From Lachnospiraceae bacterium (GTDB taxonomy: Bacteria; Bacillota; Clostridia; Lachnospirales; Lachnospiraceae), in contig CAJTDK010000010.1 of assembly GCA_910575105.1 (NCBI GenBank), forward strand, positions 84,388 through 148,387: 64,000 nucleotides of DNA, written 5' to 3'. Positions 27,716-36,247 of this stretch are shown here, in pieces. The notes below the pieces were generated by a model, which had not been told where the DNA came from, did not search any database, and was given only the letters and a program-made list of their open reading frames with translations. The first letter of the stretch is position 1. The number at the start of each line of letters is the position of its first letter. A program made the translations under genes and the position numbers.

Positions 27716-28316
27716 ATAATGCCCGGAAGGGTGTGACTTTTTGGCTCAGTGCTCCGTCCGGCCAGAAATGGACGGATGGAGTCCAGCCATTACAAGCTCC
27801 CGGACTTCTTTCTTCTGTTCATCCAGAACTCTCTGGTAATCTTCTTTCAAAGCAACCGCCATATTACTCAACTCTTTCTTAGTACAGTATCCCTCTTAAC
27901 ACAGAATTCACTCTTACTACTTATTATGATCCCGTAGCCAAATTGTATTTGCAGCAACTTGCTAAATCGATTTCTTTTTCGTCCAAAAACATGGAACACC
28001 TTATTGTCTCCTTTTTTTGGCGCATCACAAACAGCACGCTCATACATTGACAGCAATATCCGATGCTATTCGAAATTTCTGAATGACACAGCCTGCACCT
28101 TGCTTTCTTGCTTCTTCTAAATATACCTACTTGCTCAAATAGGCGCGCCGTATCAATGATTGGAACCAGATGATTATCTAATACAATTATTTTTTCATAT
28201 ATCTTTGACTTGCGTTGTTAAGCATTGATGGAATATTTTAACAGCCGCCCCGAATCCTTGCGATGAGCGGACTCTGGGACGTGAATCGTACCAACCGGAG
28301 TTTTCGTCCTGTCTTC
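27716..28316 (-). other. Intergenic stretch with degenerate coding remnants
   Basis: About 600 bases without an intact gene. On the minus strand 27746-27895 can encode a 38-residue helix-rich peptide (MAVALKEDYQRVLDEQKKEV). Around 28020-28200 a broken frame has a zinc-ribbon-like pattern CRLCHSEISNSIGYCCQC. Stops and frame changes separate the pieces. They look like debris of a mobile element; I do not recognise the parent genes. Confidence 0.3.
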
Positions 28317-28357
28317 AAAAAACCTGCGCCGCATCACCTAAGATGCTCCCGCAGGTT
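28317..28357 (-). terminator. Terminator overlapping the phosphoesterase stop codon
   Basis: On the minus strand AACCTGCG...GCATC pairs with GATGC...CGCAGGTT and is followed by TTTTTTG. The left arm lies inside the last codons of the gene. Confidence 0.7.
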
Positions 28358-28954
28358 TTCATCCTCATATTCAAACACACACCGTTCAAATGCGTTGATC
28401 ACATGTGTTTCCTGATATTTATCATACCGCTTATGGTTTCTCCCGTAAGAGAGGTGTACATGCCCGTGGAGGAAAAAGCGGGGCTTATACTTTTCAAGCA
28501 GCCGCAAAAACACCTTAAAGCCCTGATGGGGAAGGTCCCTGGCGTCATTGAGCTCATACGCGGGAGCATGGGTCACAAGGATGTCAAAGCCTCTGTTTCT
28601 GAAAATCTTGAAAGCAAGCCTTCCCACCCTCCGTTTCATATCCCACTCCGTATACTGGTGCTCGCCGTTGCGGTAGCGCATAGAACCCCCAAGCCCCATG
28701 ATACGCACCCCCTTATGGACATAGATGGAATCATCGATACAGATACAGCCCTCCGGCGGTATGTCTGCATATTTTTCATCATGATTGCCGTGGACATAGA
28801 GCACCGGCGCAGAGGTAAAGGTAGCTAAGAAAGACAGATACCTGGGGTCTAAGTCCCCACAGGAGATGATCAGGTCGATCCCCTCAAGCTTTTCCCTCTC
28901 AAAATGATCCCAGAGATAGGCCGACTCCTCGTCCGCAATCGCAAGTATCTTCAT
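28334..28954 (-). CDS. Calcineurin-like metallophosphoesterase
   Basis: A 206-residue enzyme with the family metal-binding motifs: IISCGDLDPRY, YVHGNHDEKY, LVTHAP and FLHGHVH. The first motif begins IADEES rather than the usual DxH, so one metal ligand may be changed. The substrate is unknown. The gene begins eight bases after the stop of the ParB-like/BMP fusion gene, so the two are co-transcribed and end at the terminator. Confidence 0.8.
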   Translation of the reverse strand: MKILAIADEESAYLWDHFEREKLEGIDLIISCGDLDPRYLSFLATFTSAPVLYVHGNHDEKYADIPPEGCICIDDSIYVHKGVRIMGLGGSMRYRNGEHQYTEWDMKRRVGRLAFKIFRNRGFDILVTHAPAYELNDARDLPHQGFKVFLRLLEKYKPRFFLHGHVHLSYGRNHKRYDKYQETHVINAFERCVFEYEDENLREHLR

Positions 28955-28962
28955 CTGTCCTG

Positions 28963-30873
28963 CTATCCTTTCGCCTTATCTAAGCCCTGCTGCCCCACCA
29001 CAGGCTTTGTGTGTTCTTTTAATTCCGTCTCCTTCGGAATCGAGCCGATGACATTTTCCGCCAGCCAGTCCATCTCCACGATGGCCTCCGGAGAAAGGGC
29101 TCCGTAGGGGTGAGCTTGTACGATGCCCTCCTGGGAGTAGAGAATTCCCGAAAACGGATTAAATTCTCCCCGGCTGATGGTATTCTTCAGCAGCTCCACA
29201 AGACGTTTCGTGCCGATCGGGAGATTCTGGGAGCAGATCACGCCCACAACGTCCGCCGACATGCCCCACCAGTAGTTGATGGCCTTCGTCGTAGACGGGT
29301 CGTCGTCGTATTTCCAAGTTCCCTCCATGATCGTGCGAATCAGCTTCTCATAAAAATTGCCCCACTGCCATACGGGCATGGCAAGGCTCCTTGGATACCC
29401 GTCATTCATCTCGAAGATACCGAAATACCTTGACGCATCCTCCGGGATCACCATATCCTTTCCGGAAATAATGGACGCGTCGCTGTTCTTAAAGTTCCAG
29501 AGGGCGTCATTGTCCTTTTTGGCACTCCAATCCAGGTACACTGTCGCCCGCGGGTTGATCATCTTCGCCCCCAGCGCAAATGCATTGATATTGGCGATCG
29601 TCCCAAAGATCGGATAATCCGCGATATACGCCAGCTTATCATTTCTCGCCATAGCCCCCGCGATGGCTCCCATAAGGAACTTCGCCTCGTGCATCCGGGA
29701 ATAGTATGTGCGGATATAGCGGTGGGAGGTATTCAGCGAGCAGTTTAAGATCCGGATCTTCGGATGGGCGATGGCCGCCTTCACGCTTGCCTGGGCGAAC
29801 GCAGGAGTCGTGGTAAAGATCAGGTTGCACCCTTCCTCCACAGCCTCCTCAAGCACATCCTCCACCGTGTCCACCGTCACATTTTCATAGCAAACCGTCG
29901 TAACCTCCTTGGGAAATCTCTGCTCAAGCTGAAGCCGCCCAAGCTCGTGGGCGTAGGTCCAGGCGGAGGTCATGGGCGATTTTTCGTAGATGAACGCCGC
30001 CTTCAGCTTCGTAACACTCGCCGGCAGAAGCTTATCCAGGATGGTCTTCTCCTTAAGGACCGGATCCATCTTTAAATCGATCTCTTCCTCCTCCTGCAAA
30101 AGCTCGAACTCTTCCCAACTCTTCTTCACCAGCTCCTTAAGCTCGCTGGTCGTCATCTCCTCCAGTTTTTCATAATCATGAACCTTGATAAATGCAAGGA
30201 ACGCATCTCCCGGCGTACAGTTAAGCTTATCCCCGTCATTTGCATTAAACTCCGTCAGGAAACGGGTGTAGATCGAGCTGAAGGTCAGCTTGTCGTCATC
30301 GCTCCACATCTCGCCTGGTTCTTTCCCGACCTCCTTTTGCAGCTCAGCAAATGAGCCTTCCTCAGAAAACCAGAGATAGTTCACCTTAGACAGCTCATAG
30401 AATTCCATAAATTCATAGTAAATATTATTCTCCTTCTCGCCTGTGCGCTTCGGCACGATCCGGGTCACAGTGCCGGGGATGGATACAACGTCAAAATATT
30501 TCAGCACGCTGACCCGCTTATTCCCCTCCAGGACGTAGAACTGGTTCATGTACTCGTAAGCCTTGATCGGTTCTCTGATGCCTTCCTCCTCGTGGCTGTT
30601 GCACAGTGTCACCCACTTCTGGGAGAACTCTGTCCCCACCTTCAGGATGGGCATAAAATTCGCCGCGAAAGCATTGCTCCTGCCTCCTGTCTTGGTTCCT
30701 ACAATCTGATTCACCGGAATCTGCACAAGCCCCAAAGGAACCTCTGAATAAAAGCCTTTGGGCGGCAGCATCTCATCTAACACCTGCAGCGTGGGGAGCT
30801 GTCCCTTCATCATCCTGTGCTGGTACTCTCTCTTTCCCAGCTTATACGCTTTATTGTAATCTTCCAACGCCAT
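28963..30873 (-). CDS. ParB-like/BMP-domain fusion protein, cytoplasmic
   Basis: A 636-residue protein. Residues about 50-130 contain a ParB/sulfiredoxin-like motif (VLEGNKRVSVLKY). A helical acidic linker runs to about 285. Residues 288-600 match the Bmp/PnrA family of nucleoside- or autoinducer-binding proteins (KLKAAFIYEKSP, NLIFTTTPAFAQASV, AYIADYPIFGTIANINAFALG). There is no signal peptide or lipobox, unlike transporter-bound Bmp proteins, so it should act inside the cell, perhaps as a ligand sensor. AAGGAGATAGATT precedes the ATG. Confidence 0.75.
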   Translation of the reverse strand: MALEDYNKAYKLGKREYQHRMMKGQLPTLQVLDEMLPPKGFYSEVPLGLVQIPVNQIVGTKTGGRSNAFAANFMPILKVGTEFSQKWVTLCNSHEEEGIREPIKAYEYMNQFYVLEGNKRVSVLKYFDVVSIPGTVTRIVPKRTGEKENNIYYEFMEFYELSKVNYLWFSEEGSFAELQKEVGKEPGEMWSDDDKLTFSSIYTRFLTEFNANDGDKLNCTPGDAFLAFIKVHDYEKLEEMTTSELKELVKKSWEEFELLQEEEEIDLKMDPVLKEKTILDKLLPASVTKLKAAFIYEKSPMTSAWTYAHELGRLQLEQRFPKEVTTVCYENVTVDTVEDVLEEAVEEGCNLIFTTTPAFAQASVKAAIAHPKIRILNCSLNTSHRYIRTYYSRMHEAKFLMGAIAGAMARNDKLAYIADYPIFGTIANINAFALGAKMINPRATVYLDWSAKKDNDALWNFKNSDASIISGKDMVIPEDASRYFGIFEMNDGYPRSLAMPVWQWGNFYEKLIRTIMEGTWKYDDDPSTTKAINYWWGMSADVVGVICSQNLPIGTKRLVELLKNTISRGEFNPFSGILYSQEGIVQAHPYGALSPEAIVEMDWLAENVIGSIPKETELKEHTKPVVGQQGLDKAKG

Positions 30874-30925
30874 AATCTATCTCCTTAATGTCAGTCCAGT
30901 CAACATCGTTTCTTTAATTCGCCTC

Positions 30926-30955
30926 ATTATACACCATATGGCGCCTGGTTCACAA
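30926..30955 (-). promoter_or_regulatory. Promoter of the BMP-fusion/phosphoesterase operon
   Basis: TTGTGA (30950-30955) and TATAAT (30926-30931) on the minus strand are 18 bases apart. The spacer holds the palindromic core CCATATGG. Confidence 0.5.
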
Positions 30956-31020
30956 TAAAAATAATATCTTTATTTTCCCATAATTTTATACATATCGCAC
31001 AAAAAATCAAAAACTGCCGC

Positions 31021-31673
31021 TTAATCCCACAGCAATAGCTGATACCCGCCATTTTCCTCTGGAAATTCCCACAGATACCGGCATATCCGATCATTATCGC
31101 AAAGGATCCCCCGGCGGCTGCATGTATCCCGGAAAAGTTCCATCAGCTCTCCGCTTTGGGGGCTTGTAAGCTCGTACCTGTTCCCGTAGCACTCCATATA
31201 CTTTTCTTTCATGCCCGGAACAGGCGCTCAAGCTACTGGTGAAAATATTCCCGGCTGCCCTCCCTGAGCGTGATCCCCATGCCAAAGCAGATGATCCCGT
31301 AAACCTGCGCTTCTATACACAGATCAAGAATGCCGGAAATGTTCTCCCGGGTATCGTTAATGAACGGAAGGATTGGAGTAAGGCACACCTCAATAAGCTC
31401 AAGCGCCCTTCTCGTCTGACAAAGCTCAGTCTCCAGCGGGATATAGGGATCAGTCATGGCGCCTGTGCCGATCATGCACTTTTTCCGCTTGCGCCTTAAA
31501 GCCGTCTCTAAAAGCTCCAGAGCATTTTCCTTCACCCCGATATCTTCAAAAGCGTGCTCGATATGGTAGCATCTGCTCCTGAAATCGCAGTAAATGCACC
31601 CGTGGGAGCATCCCCGGTACAGGTTCATCCCGTTCTTTGCCGACAATATTCTTTTTACCTTCCGATAATGCAT
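31021..31673 (-). pseudogene. Radical SAM (SPL-type) protein, decayed
   Basis: The N-terminal piece from ATG 31673 carries the iron-sulfur CxxxCxxC motif in YRGCSHGCIYCDFRSRC. It jumps from ALELIEV to CLTPILPFINDT, where homologues have roughly 70 further residues. It then meets an in-frame TAG after YFHQ and a frameshift before the C-terminal piece (YGNRYELTSPQSGEL onward). One internal deletion, one nonsense codon and one frameshift make it non-functional. Parent proteins resemble the spore-photoproduct-lyase-like radical SAM family. Confidence 0.75.
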
Positions 31674-31715
31674 GGCGTTACTCCTTATAACAATACTCCC
31701 CCGACAGCTAACCGT

Positions 31716-32480
31716 CTAATCCCTCCAGCGTCTGCACCTCTCGATTCGTTTCCCGTCATCCCCCTGCTGTTTATCGTAGGCGAACTGGTTGAGCAGGCCG
31801 CAGGGAAATTCTTCGCAAAGCCCGCAGTGTTCAAGCCCCTTCTCCTCGCAGCATGACTTTACCGGACAGCTATCGCCCCAGAAGGGCTTCTGGATATGTA
31901 CGCAGCCTGCGCAGTTCATCTGCTCCCGGTAGGCACATTCGCTGCACAAAAGCCCGCATCTTGACTCAGCCCCGGTCTTGCCGTCCCCGGATCCGCACTT
32001 CTCGTCATCCTTCTCCCCGTTCTCGTCCTCCGCAGCCAGCCCTACATAGATATGGATCTCTGCCTCTTCCATGCAGTCATCCTGATATTCCTCAAAATCA
32101 CACTGAAACGTCCGGTTAAGACCCATCTGCCAGATCTCCTGCCACGCTGCGCCTACCGCCTGCACCATATCCCCGCGGACGACGAATTTCGCGTATCTCC
32201 CGGCAGGAATCTTAACACACGCGTACTCTCCTTTTGGCTCCTCTGTTGTCTCACAGGCCACGACTACCGTATAGTCCGCCTTCTCGTCCCCGGCGTAATC
32301 CGTATAGATCCCCATCGCTTTTTTGCCCTCTTTGCCAGGGATGGACGCATATACGCCCTCGTTGTAAAATCGGTTCCAGAGCCCGCCGATGACCGCGCCC
32401 GCATCTGGGGAAGTATTGTTCGTCCTAGCAGAAATGCCTACCGCAATTTTCTCTTTTAATGTTACAATCTCATAATTCAT
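31716..32480 (-). CDS. GyrI-like effector-binding domain protein with cysteine-rich DUF3795-type tail
   Basis: About 254 residues from MNYEIVTLKEK (AAAGGATGG upstream). The N-terminal half is an AraC-type effector-binding (GyrI-like) domain: VGISARTNNTSPDAGAVIGG, CVKIPAGRYAKFVVRGDM and AEIHIYVGL. The C-terminal part is cysteine-rich (CGLLCSECAYREQMNCAGC, then CEEFPCGLL), the DUF3795 pattern that probably binds metal. No DNA-binding domain is present. It follows two related genes on the same strand and may share their function. Confidence 0.75.
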   Translation of the reverse strand: MNYEIVTLKEKIAVGISARTNNTSPDAGAVIGGLWNRFYNEGVYASIPGKEGKKAMGIYTDYAGDEKADYTVVVACETTEEPKGEYACVKIPAGRYAKFVVRGDMVQAVGAAWQEIWQMGLNRTFQCDFEEYQDDCMEEAEIHIYVGLAAEDENGEKDDEKCGSGDGKTGAESRCGLLCSECAYREQMNCAGCVHIQKPFWGDSCPVKSCCEEKGLEHCGLCEEFPCGLLNQFAYDKQQGDDGKRIERCRRWRD

Positions 32481-32525
32481 AAGTAATACCATCCTTTCAT
32501 TTGATCGCTTAATTCTAGCGCAGAA

Positions 32526-32549
32526 ATCACGACAACTATATGTCGTGAT
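32526..32549. terminator. Inverted repeat at the end of the DUF3788 gene
   Basis: AATCACGACA and TGTCGTGATT form a 10-bp stem around the stop codon. On the + strand it is followed by ATATTTTT; on the minus strand the T-run is poor. It may be a weak terminator or an mRNA-stabilising hairpin between the two cysteine-module genes. Confidence 0.4.
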
Positions 32550-33339
32550 TATATTTTTCCCTTCGGTCCAGCCTGGATTTATTGTCAAATGCTCCCAGAT
32601 ATTCATAATATTCCGCTATGTCCAGCTCACTGACTGCATCCGCCTCACCAGGGCTTAGCCCTTTTCTTGACCGAAAGACTTCGCAGGGGTAGCTTGTGCA
32701 TGCCCAGCAGCCCTCAAGCTTCTTGCCCAGGACGCAGGCACGGACTGGACAGGAATCATCTATCCTTCGGGCACCGGATTTTTTACACCGGCACCCATCG
32801 CACTGCATTTTCTCAGCAGGAATACGAAGACCGTAATACCTTTCCCAATACGCCGACAGAGAAGCGCGCTGATCTTTTTTCTTTACATTCCGCGCAAAGA
32901 CTTTGCACATATCGCAGCAATAGCCGCACATGGCAAGCTTTTTATCCGGCGCCTTCTTCACCGCCAGAAGCATCACCATATCCATGAGCATATCTGGTGT
33001 CTCCAGATCAAACAGCATCCACTTCCCGTCATGATACGTCCTCGAAGCATAATATTTCTCCCGCACTGCAGCCGAAAACCGGTCAGCACTTTCCTCGAAC
33101 CGCTCCCGCTCCTTTTTCCCGAAGATGATCAGAACGCCGGCCTGTCCCTCCCGGAAATATACGGTGCAGAGCGTCTTCCCGCCGCGGCTGTAGCGCAGGC
33201 AGCTCTCCCAGTCTTTCCCGCCCTTGTCCCACATCTGGGACACCTGATAACGATCCAGTATATCATCATTGAGCTTCCGGTAGAGCTGATAACCCGCGGT
33301 ACCGATAAGCTCCTCAAGCTGTTTTTTCGTATAACCCAT
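32536..33339 (-). CDS. DUF3788/DUF3795-type protein
   Basis: A 267-residue protein. The first half resembles DUF3788 (YRKLNDDILDRYQVSQMWDKGG, FGKKERERFE). The second half is cysteine-rich and matches DUF3795 (MCGYCCDMCKVFARN, MQCDGCRCKK, CPVRACVLGKKLEGC). It shares the cysteine module with the gene just downstream, suggesting a duplicated or exchanged domain. The stop codon lies inside an inverted repeat (32526-32549). Function unknown. Confidence 0.65.
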   Translation of the reverse strand: MGYTKKQLEELIGTAGYQLYRKLNDDILDRYQVSQMWDKGGKDWESCLRYSRGGKTLCTVYFREGQAGVLIIFGKKERERFEESADRFSAAVREKYYASRTYHDGKWMLFDLETPDMLMDMVMLLAVKKAPDKKLAMCGYCCDMCKVFARNVKKKDQRASLSAYWERYYGLRIPAEKMQCDGCRCKKSGARRIDDSCPVRACVLGKKLEGCWACTSYPCEVFRSRKGLSPGEADAVSELDIAEYYEYLGAFDNKSRLDRREKYNHDI

Positions 33340-33343
33340 CTTC

Positions 33344-34012
33344 CTATCCCCTCCTTACCGGATGCCTGATCACGGTCTTTAAGTTTTCCGGCCTGCACTT
33401 TCTTGCATCACTCAGATAGATCTCATGGTGAAAGCGCGCCCTCTCACTGCCGCTCATATCAAGGATATCCAATCCATCACACATATCCGGCACAACTCCC
33501 TGCTCCTTCGCATACGCATCCATCAGTTCAACCGTCGCCGGCTCATCGTCATAAGAACCCACGTGCATGCACTGCACGCACAGCCCTTCGTCATAGGTGA
33601 AAAATTCCGCCCCGGAAACATCCATCTTCTTCCTGGCTGCGGCCTCCTCCTTCGCCCAGAGGAACTCCTCCCTGGTCACAAATTCCGGCAGGCGGATCAT
33701 AGCGATCCACACAAAGTCCTCCTTGCGGGAATAGTCGACTCCCTTTACACCCCTCTGCCACCAGAGTCCTTCAAGAGGCGGCACCACAAAATCAAAATAC
33801 CCTTCCATCCGGTGGTCGCCGCGCTTGCTCATCTTTATGGTAAATACCACTCCGTAGAGCAGGCTGATGGACTTCTTATAAGCGCCGTCCTCCTCATTGG
33901 GATTCCCCTTCCCGCGGACCGCGACAAAGTTCATAGGCGGCACGGTGACAAGCTCCGGCTTCCTCTTCGGCAGGTAAAACTCCTTATACTCCTTTTTGTA
34001 ATCGAACGCCAT
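33344..34012 (-). CDS. GyrI-like small-molecule-binding protein
   Basis: About 222 residues from MAFDYKKEYKEFYLPKRKP (AAAGGAGATGAAAGT before the ATG). It contains PPMNFVAVRGKGNPNEEDGA and VPPLEGLWW, characteristic of the stand-alone GyrI-like domain proteins, which bind or hydrolyse small hydrophobic compounds. It ends four bases before the DUF3788/DUF3795 gene starts, so the two are co-transcribed. Confidence 0.75.
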   Translation of the reverse strand: MAFDYKKEYKEFYLPKRKPELVTVPPMNFVAVRGKGNPNEEDGAYKKSISLLYGVVFTIKMSKRGDHRMEGYFDFVVPPLEGLWWQRGVKGVDYSRKEDFVWIAMIRLPEFVTREEFLWAKEEAAARKKMDVSGAEFFTYDEGLCVQCMHVGSYDDEPATVELMDAYAKEQGVVPDMCDGLDILDMSGSERARFHHEIYLSDARKCRPENLKTVIRHPVRRG

Positions 34013-34053
34013 ACTTTCATCTCCTTTCTTCCTTGAAACCTCTCCATTATAGC

Positions 34054-34089
34054 AGAAAAACCACGACAGCTTATCTGTCATGGTTTTGA
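34054..34089 (-). terminator. Terminator after the lipoprotein gene
   Basis: On the minus strand AAAACCATGACAG and CTGTCGTGGTTTT form a stem with one wobble, followed by TTCTGC, between the lipoprotein stop (34110) and the next gene. Confidence 0.6.
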
Positions 34090-34109
34090 TTAAATCTCTG
34101 TGAAAACTA

Positions 34110-34583
34110 TCATTCAATACTCAAAGTCAGGTGACCGGTAAGATCATCCCCGGTAATACCGATATAATTGCCGCCCTCCGGCAATGTTATCGTATCAGAA
34201 TAACTTCCCTCCGCCTCAAGCAGGACCACCGGATCATCACTGCCGGAAAACCAGAGCACCTGCGCGGTTCCCCCGATAATATCCAGATCACAGGAAACCG
34301 TAATATCCTTGCCGTTTTCCCGATCAATGGAGGTTCCTCCAAAAAGGTATTCCGTATCAGAGAAATGTTCATAATCCGCCGTATAATTCCCGGTGTAATG
34401 ATCATCCCCGTACGTCCGTTTCCCTTCAAGGGAAAGACCGCCTGTAAGCGTTGTATTTCCGGCCAGCTCAACAACACGGTTATATTGCTTTAAGATACCC
34501 TCCTTCGAACAGCCTGCAAGCAGCAGGCTCAATGACAAAACACTGACTGGCGCAAAAAAGAACCATTTTTTCCTATGACACAT
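34110..34583 (-). CDS. Small lipoprotein, unknown
   Basis: About 157 residues from MCHRKKWFFF (AAAGGGTG upstream), with a lipoprotein signal ending LLLAGCSKEG. The mature part is beta-rich (TLTGGLSLEGKRTYGDDHY and SYSDTITLPEGGNYIGITGDD), like a small carbohydrate- or ligand-binding sandwich. No family was recognised. It stands alone between two terminators or gaps, downstream of four 11-bp direct repeats that may be its control region. Confidence 0.6.
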   Translation of the reverse strand: MCHRKKWFFFAPVSVLSLSLLLAGCSKEGILKQYNRVVELAGNTTLTGGLSLEGKRTYGDDHYTGNYTADYEHFSDTEYLFGGTSIDRENGKDITVSCDLDIIGGTAQVLWFSGSDDPVVLLEAEGSYSDTITLPEGGNYIGITGDDLTGHLTLSIE

Positions 34584-34630
34584 ATAATCACCCTTTCTTT
34601 CTGATCTATCTGTCATTCTATCACGCCAAT

Positions 34631-34674
34631 CTTGCATTAACCTTGCGGCATCCTTGTATTAACCTTGTATTGAT
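34631..34674 (-). repeat. Four tandem 11-bp repeats upstream of the lipoprotein gene
   Basis: On the + strand the units are CTTGCATTAAC, CTTGCGGCATC, CTTGTATTAAC and CTTGTATTGAT, in register with no gaps. Spacing of 11 bp is typical of direct-repeat sites bound by OmpR-family response regulators. The array ends about 48 bases before the lipoprotein start. Confidence 0.65.
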
Positions 34675-34735
34675 CCTGCCGTGCGCTGAAGCGCCTAACG
34701 CCTATATGTTCACCCTTTTTGACAGGGATACTCCT

Positions 34736-35668
34736 TCAGCCGCAGTTCCCGTCAGTCAACGCACGGGTATATTTCCCCCGTATCCCTTCCGCAAATTTAA
34801 GGACGTCCGTCCGAAGTTCCTCCGGCTCCAGAAGCTCTGCCCCGTCCCCGAAGGAGACGATCCAGGTGATCACATGCATCTTATCCGCAAATGTGCCGGT
34901 AAACAGCAGCGTCCCGTCCGGCTCCTCGCTGAAGCTGTCCGGCCCGTATTCTTCGACAAGCCGCCACCGGTACTCTGGCATGACCCTCACCCTCACCTGA
35001 AACCTGCCGGGAAACACCCTGCCTGCCGAAAGGTCCGGAAAAGGTACGGCGCGCTTTTCAAACGTCCCGCCCACCGAAAGATCCGTCATCCGCACCAGCT
35101 TAAACAGACGGAAATCCTCTCTCAGCTCACACCAGCCCCACACGTACCAGCCAGCCCACTGGAAAAGCAGGTCGTAAGGCTCGATGGTGCGTTCTGATTC
35201 CCCGCCGGGCGCAAAGTAGGAAAAGGAAACCTTATGCCCGGAAAGGAGCGCCCCGTGGAGCAGCTCGATCTTCGGAGAGAGAGAATCCTTGTACCAGGAG
35301 GAGAGGTCGATAAGGATATGCGTATCCCCCGTCAGCAGGTTCGATGCTCCCACCGACAGCTTTTCCATAAGCTGGGCGTAGCGCTTCGTGCCGCTTACGC
35401 TGTCCAGACTCCGCAGACCGGCCAGTATAGCCTGCATCTCTGAAGTGGTAAGAACCGTCCGGTCAATCTTATACCCCTCCATGATGGAGACGCCGCCATT
35501 GACCCCCGGCTCTGTCACAAGCGGGATTCCCGCCATGCACAGCGCCTCGATATCCCGGTTAATGGTGCGGCGGGACACCTCGAATTTTTCCGCCAGATAA
35601 GGCGCCGTCACCTTCTCCTTCTGCAGGAGAACCGACAGGATACCGATCATTCTGTCAAGTTTCACCAA
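34736..35668 (-). CDS. YafY-type HTH/WYL-domain transcriptional regulator
   Basis: A 310-residue regulator with an N-terminal DeoR/HTH_11 domain (APYLAEKFEVSRRTINRDIEAL) and a WYL domain (residues about 150-230, LLFQWAGWYVWGWCE), followed by a C-terminal WCX extension. WYL domains bind nucleic acid or nucleotide ligands. It starts 18 bases after the flavin-type oxidase gene and is probably in the same transcript. Confidence 0.85.
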   Translation of the reverse strand: MVKLDRMIGILSVLLQKEKVTAPYLAEKFEVSRRTINRDIEALCMAGIPLVTEPGVNGGVSIMEGYKIDRTVLTTSEMQAILAGLRSLDSVSGTKRYAQLMEKLSVGASNLLTGDTHILIDLSSWYKDSLSPKIELLHGALLSGHKVSFSYFAPGGESERTIEPYDLLFQWAGWYVWGWCELREDFRLFKLVRMTDLSVGGTFEKRAVPFPDLSAGRVFPGRFQVRVRVMPEYRWRLVEEYGPDSFSEEPDGTLLFTGTFADKMHVITWIVSFGDGAELLEPEELRTDVLKFAEGIRGKYTRALTDGNCG

Positions 35669-35685
35669 GTCCCCTCCCCGATACG

Positions 35686-36171
35686 CTATTTCTTATCGTA
35701 CTGCTTCACTTCCACGCTCTTTTTTTCAAAATCAATGAAGAGCTGGAAGGCGTACCCGTCGTCGCTGGTATCCCACACTTCCACGTACTTCGGGGTCACC
35801 TCGATGAGAATCTCCGTCTCCTCATGGCTGTACTTGTTGTAGCTCTGCCACAGGTACTTTTCATACCCCTTGGCAAACACCTGCCCCGGCTCCTCAGAGA
35901 CAAGCCCCTTATTCTTTGCGGTTCCCTCCACCTGGATGCCGCTCCAGCACAAGGCCACATTCGGATTTTCCAGAAGCTGCTTTGTCTTGCGGAAATTCTT
36001 GTCCGTCTTAAACCAGATCCTCCCGTCATAAAAAAGACAGCTCACATTGCGCACCATCACGTAATCATCCTTGCTGGAGGCAAGGGCCATGATCTGGCTG
36101 TTCCCAAGCATCCCGAACATCCGCTCTACCGCCTGTTCATAAGTAATGTCCTTATCTAATACAAATTTCAT
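35686..36171 (-). CDS. Pyridoxamine 5'-phosphate oxidase-family flavoprotein
   Basis: A 161-residue split-barrel protein (VRNVSCLFYDGRIWFKTDKN, LLENPNVALCWSGIQVEG) expected to bind FMN or F420-like cofactors. The true reaction is unknown. AGGAG-AAAGGA precedes the ATG. It lies 76 bases after ribU with no terminator seen between, so it may be read from the FMN-riboswitch promoter, which would suit a flavin user. Confidence 0.75.
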   Translation of the reverse strand: MKFVLDKDITYEQAVERMFGMLGNSQIMALASSKDDYVMVRNVSCLFYDGRIWFKTDKNFRKTKQLLENPNVALCWSGIQVEGTAKNKGLVSEEPGQVFAKGYEKYLWQSYNKYSHEETEILIEVTPKYVEVWDTSDDGYAFQLFIDFEKKSVEVKQYDKK

Positions 36172-36247
36172 GTTATATTTCCTTTCTCCTAAAGATCACA
36201 TTTCTTCCTTCCGTGCATCGCTTTGCGCACTGCTCTTCCTGCCGCGC

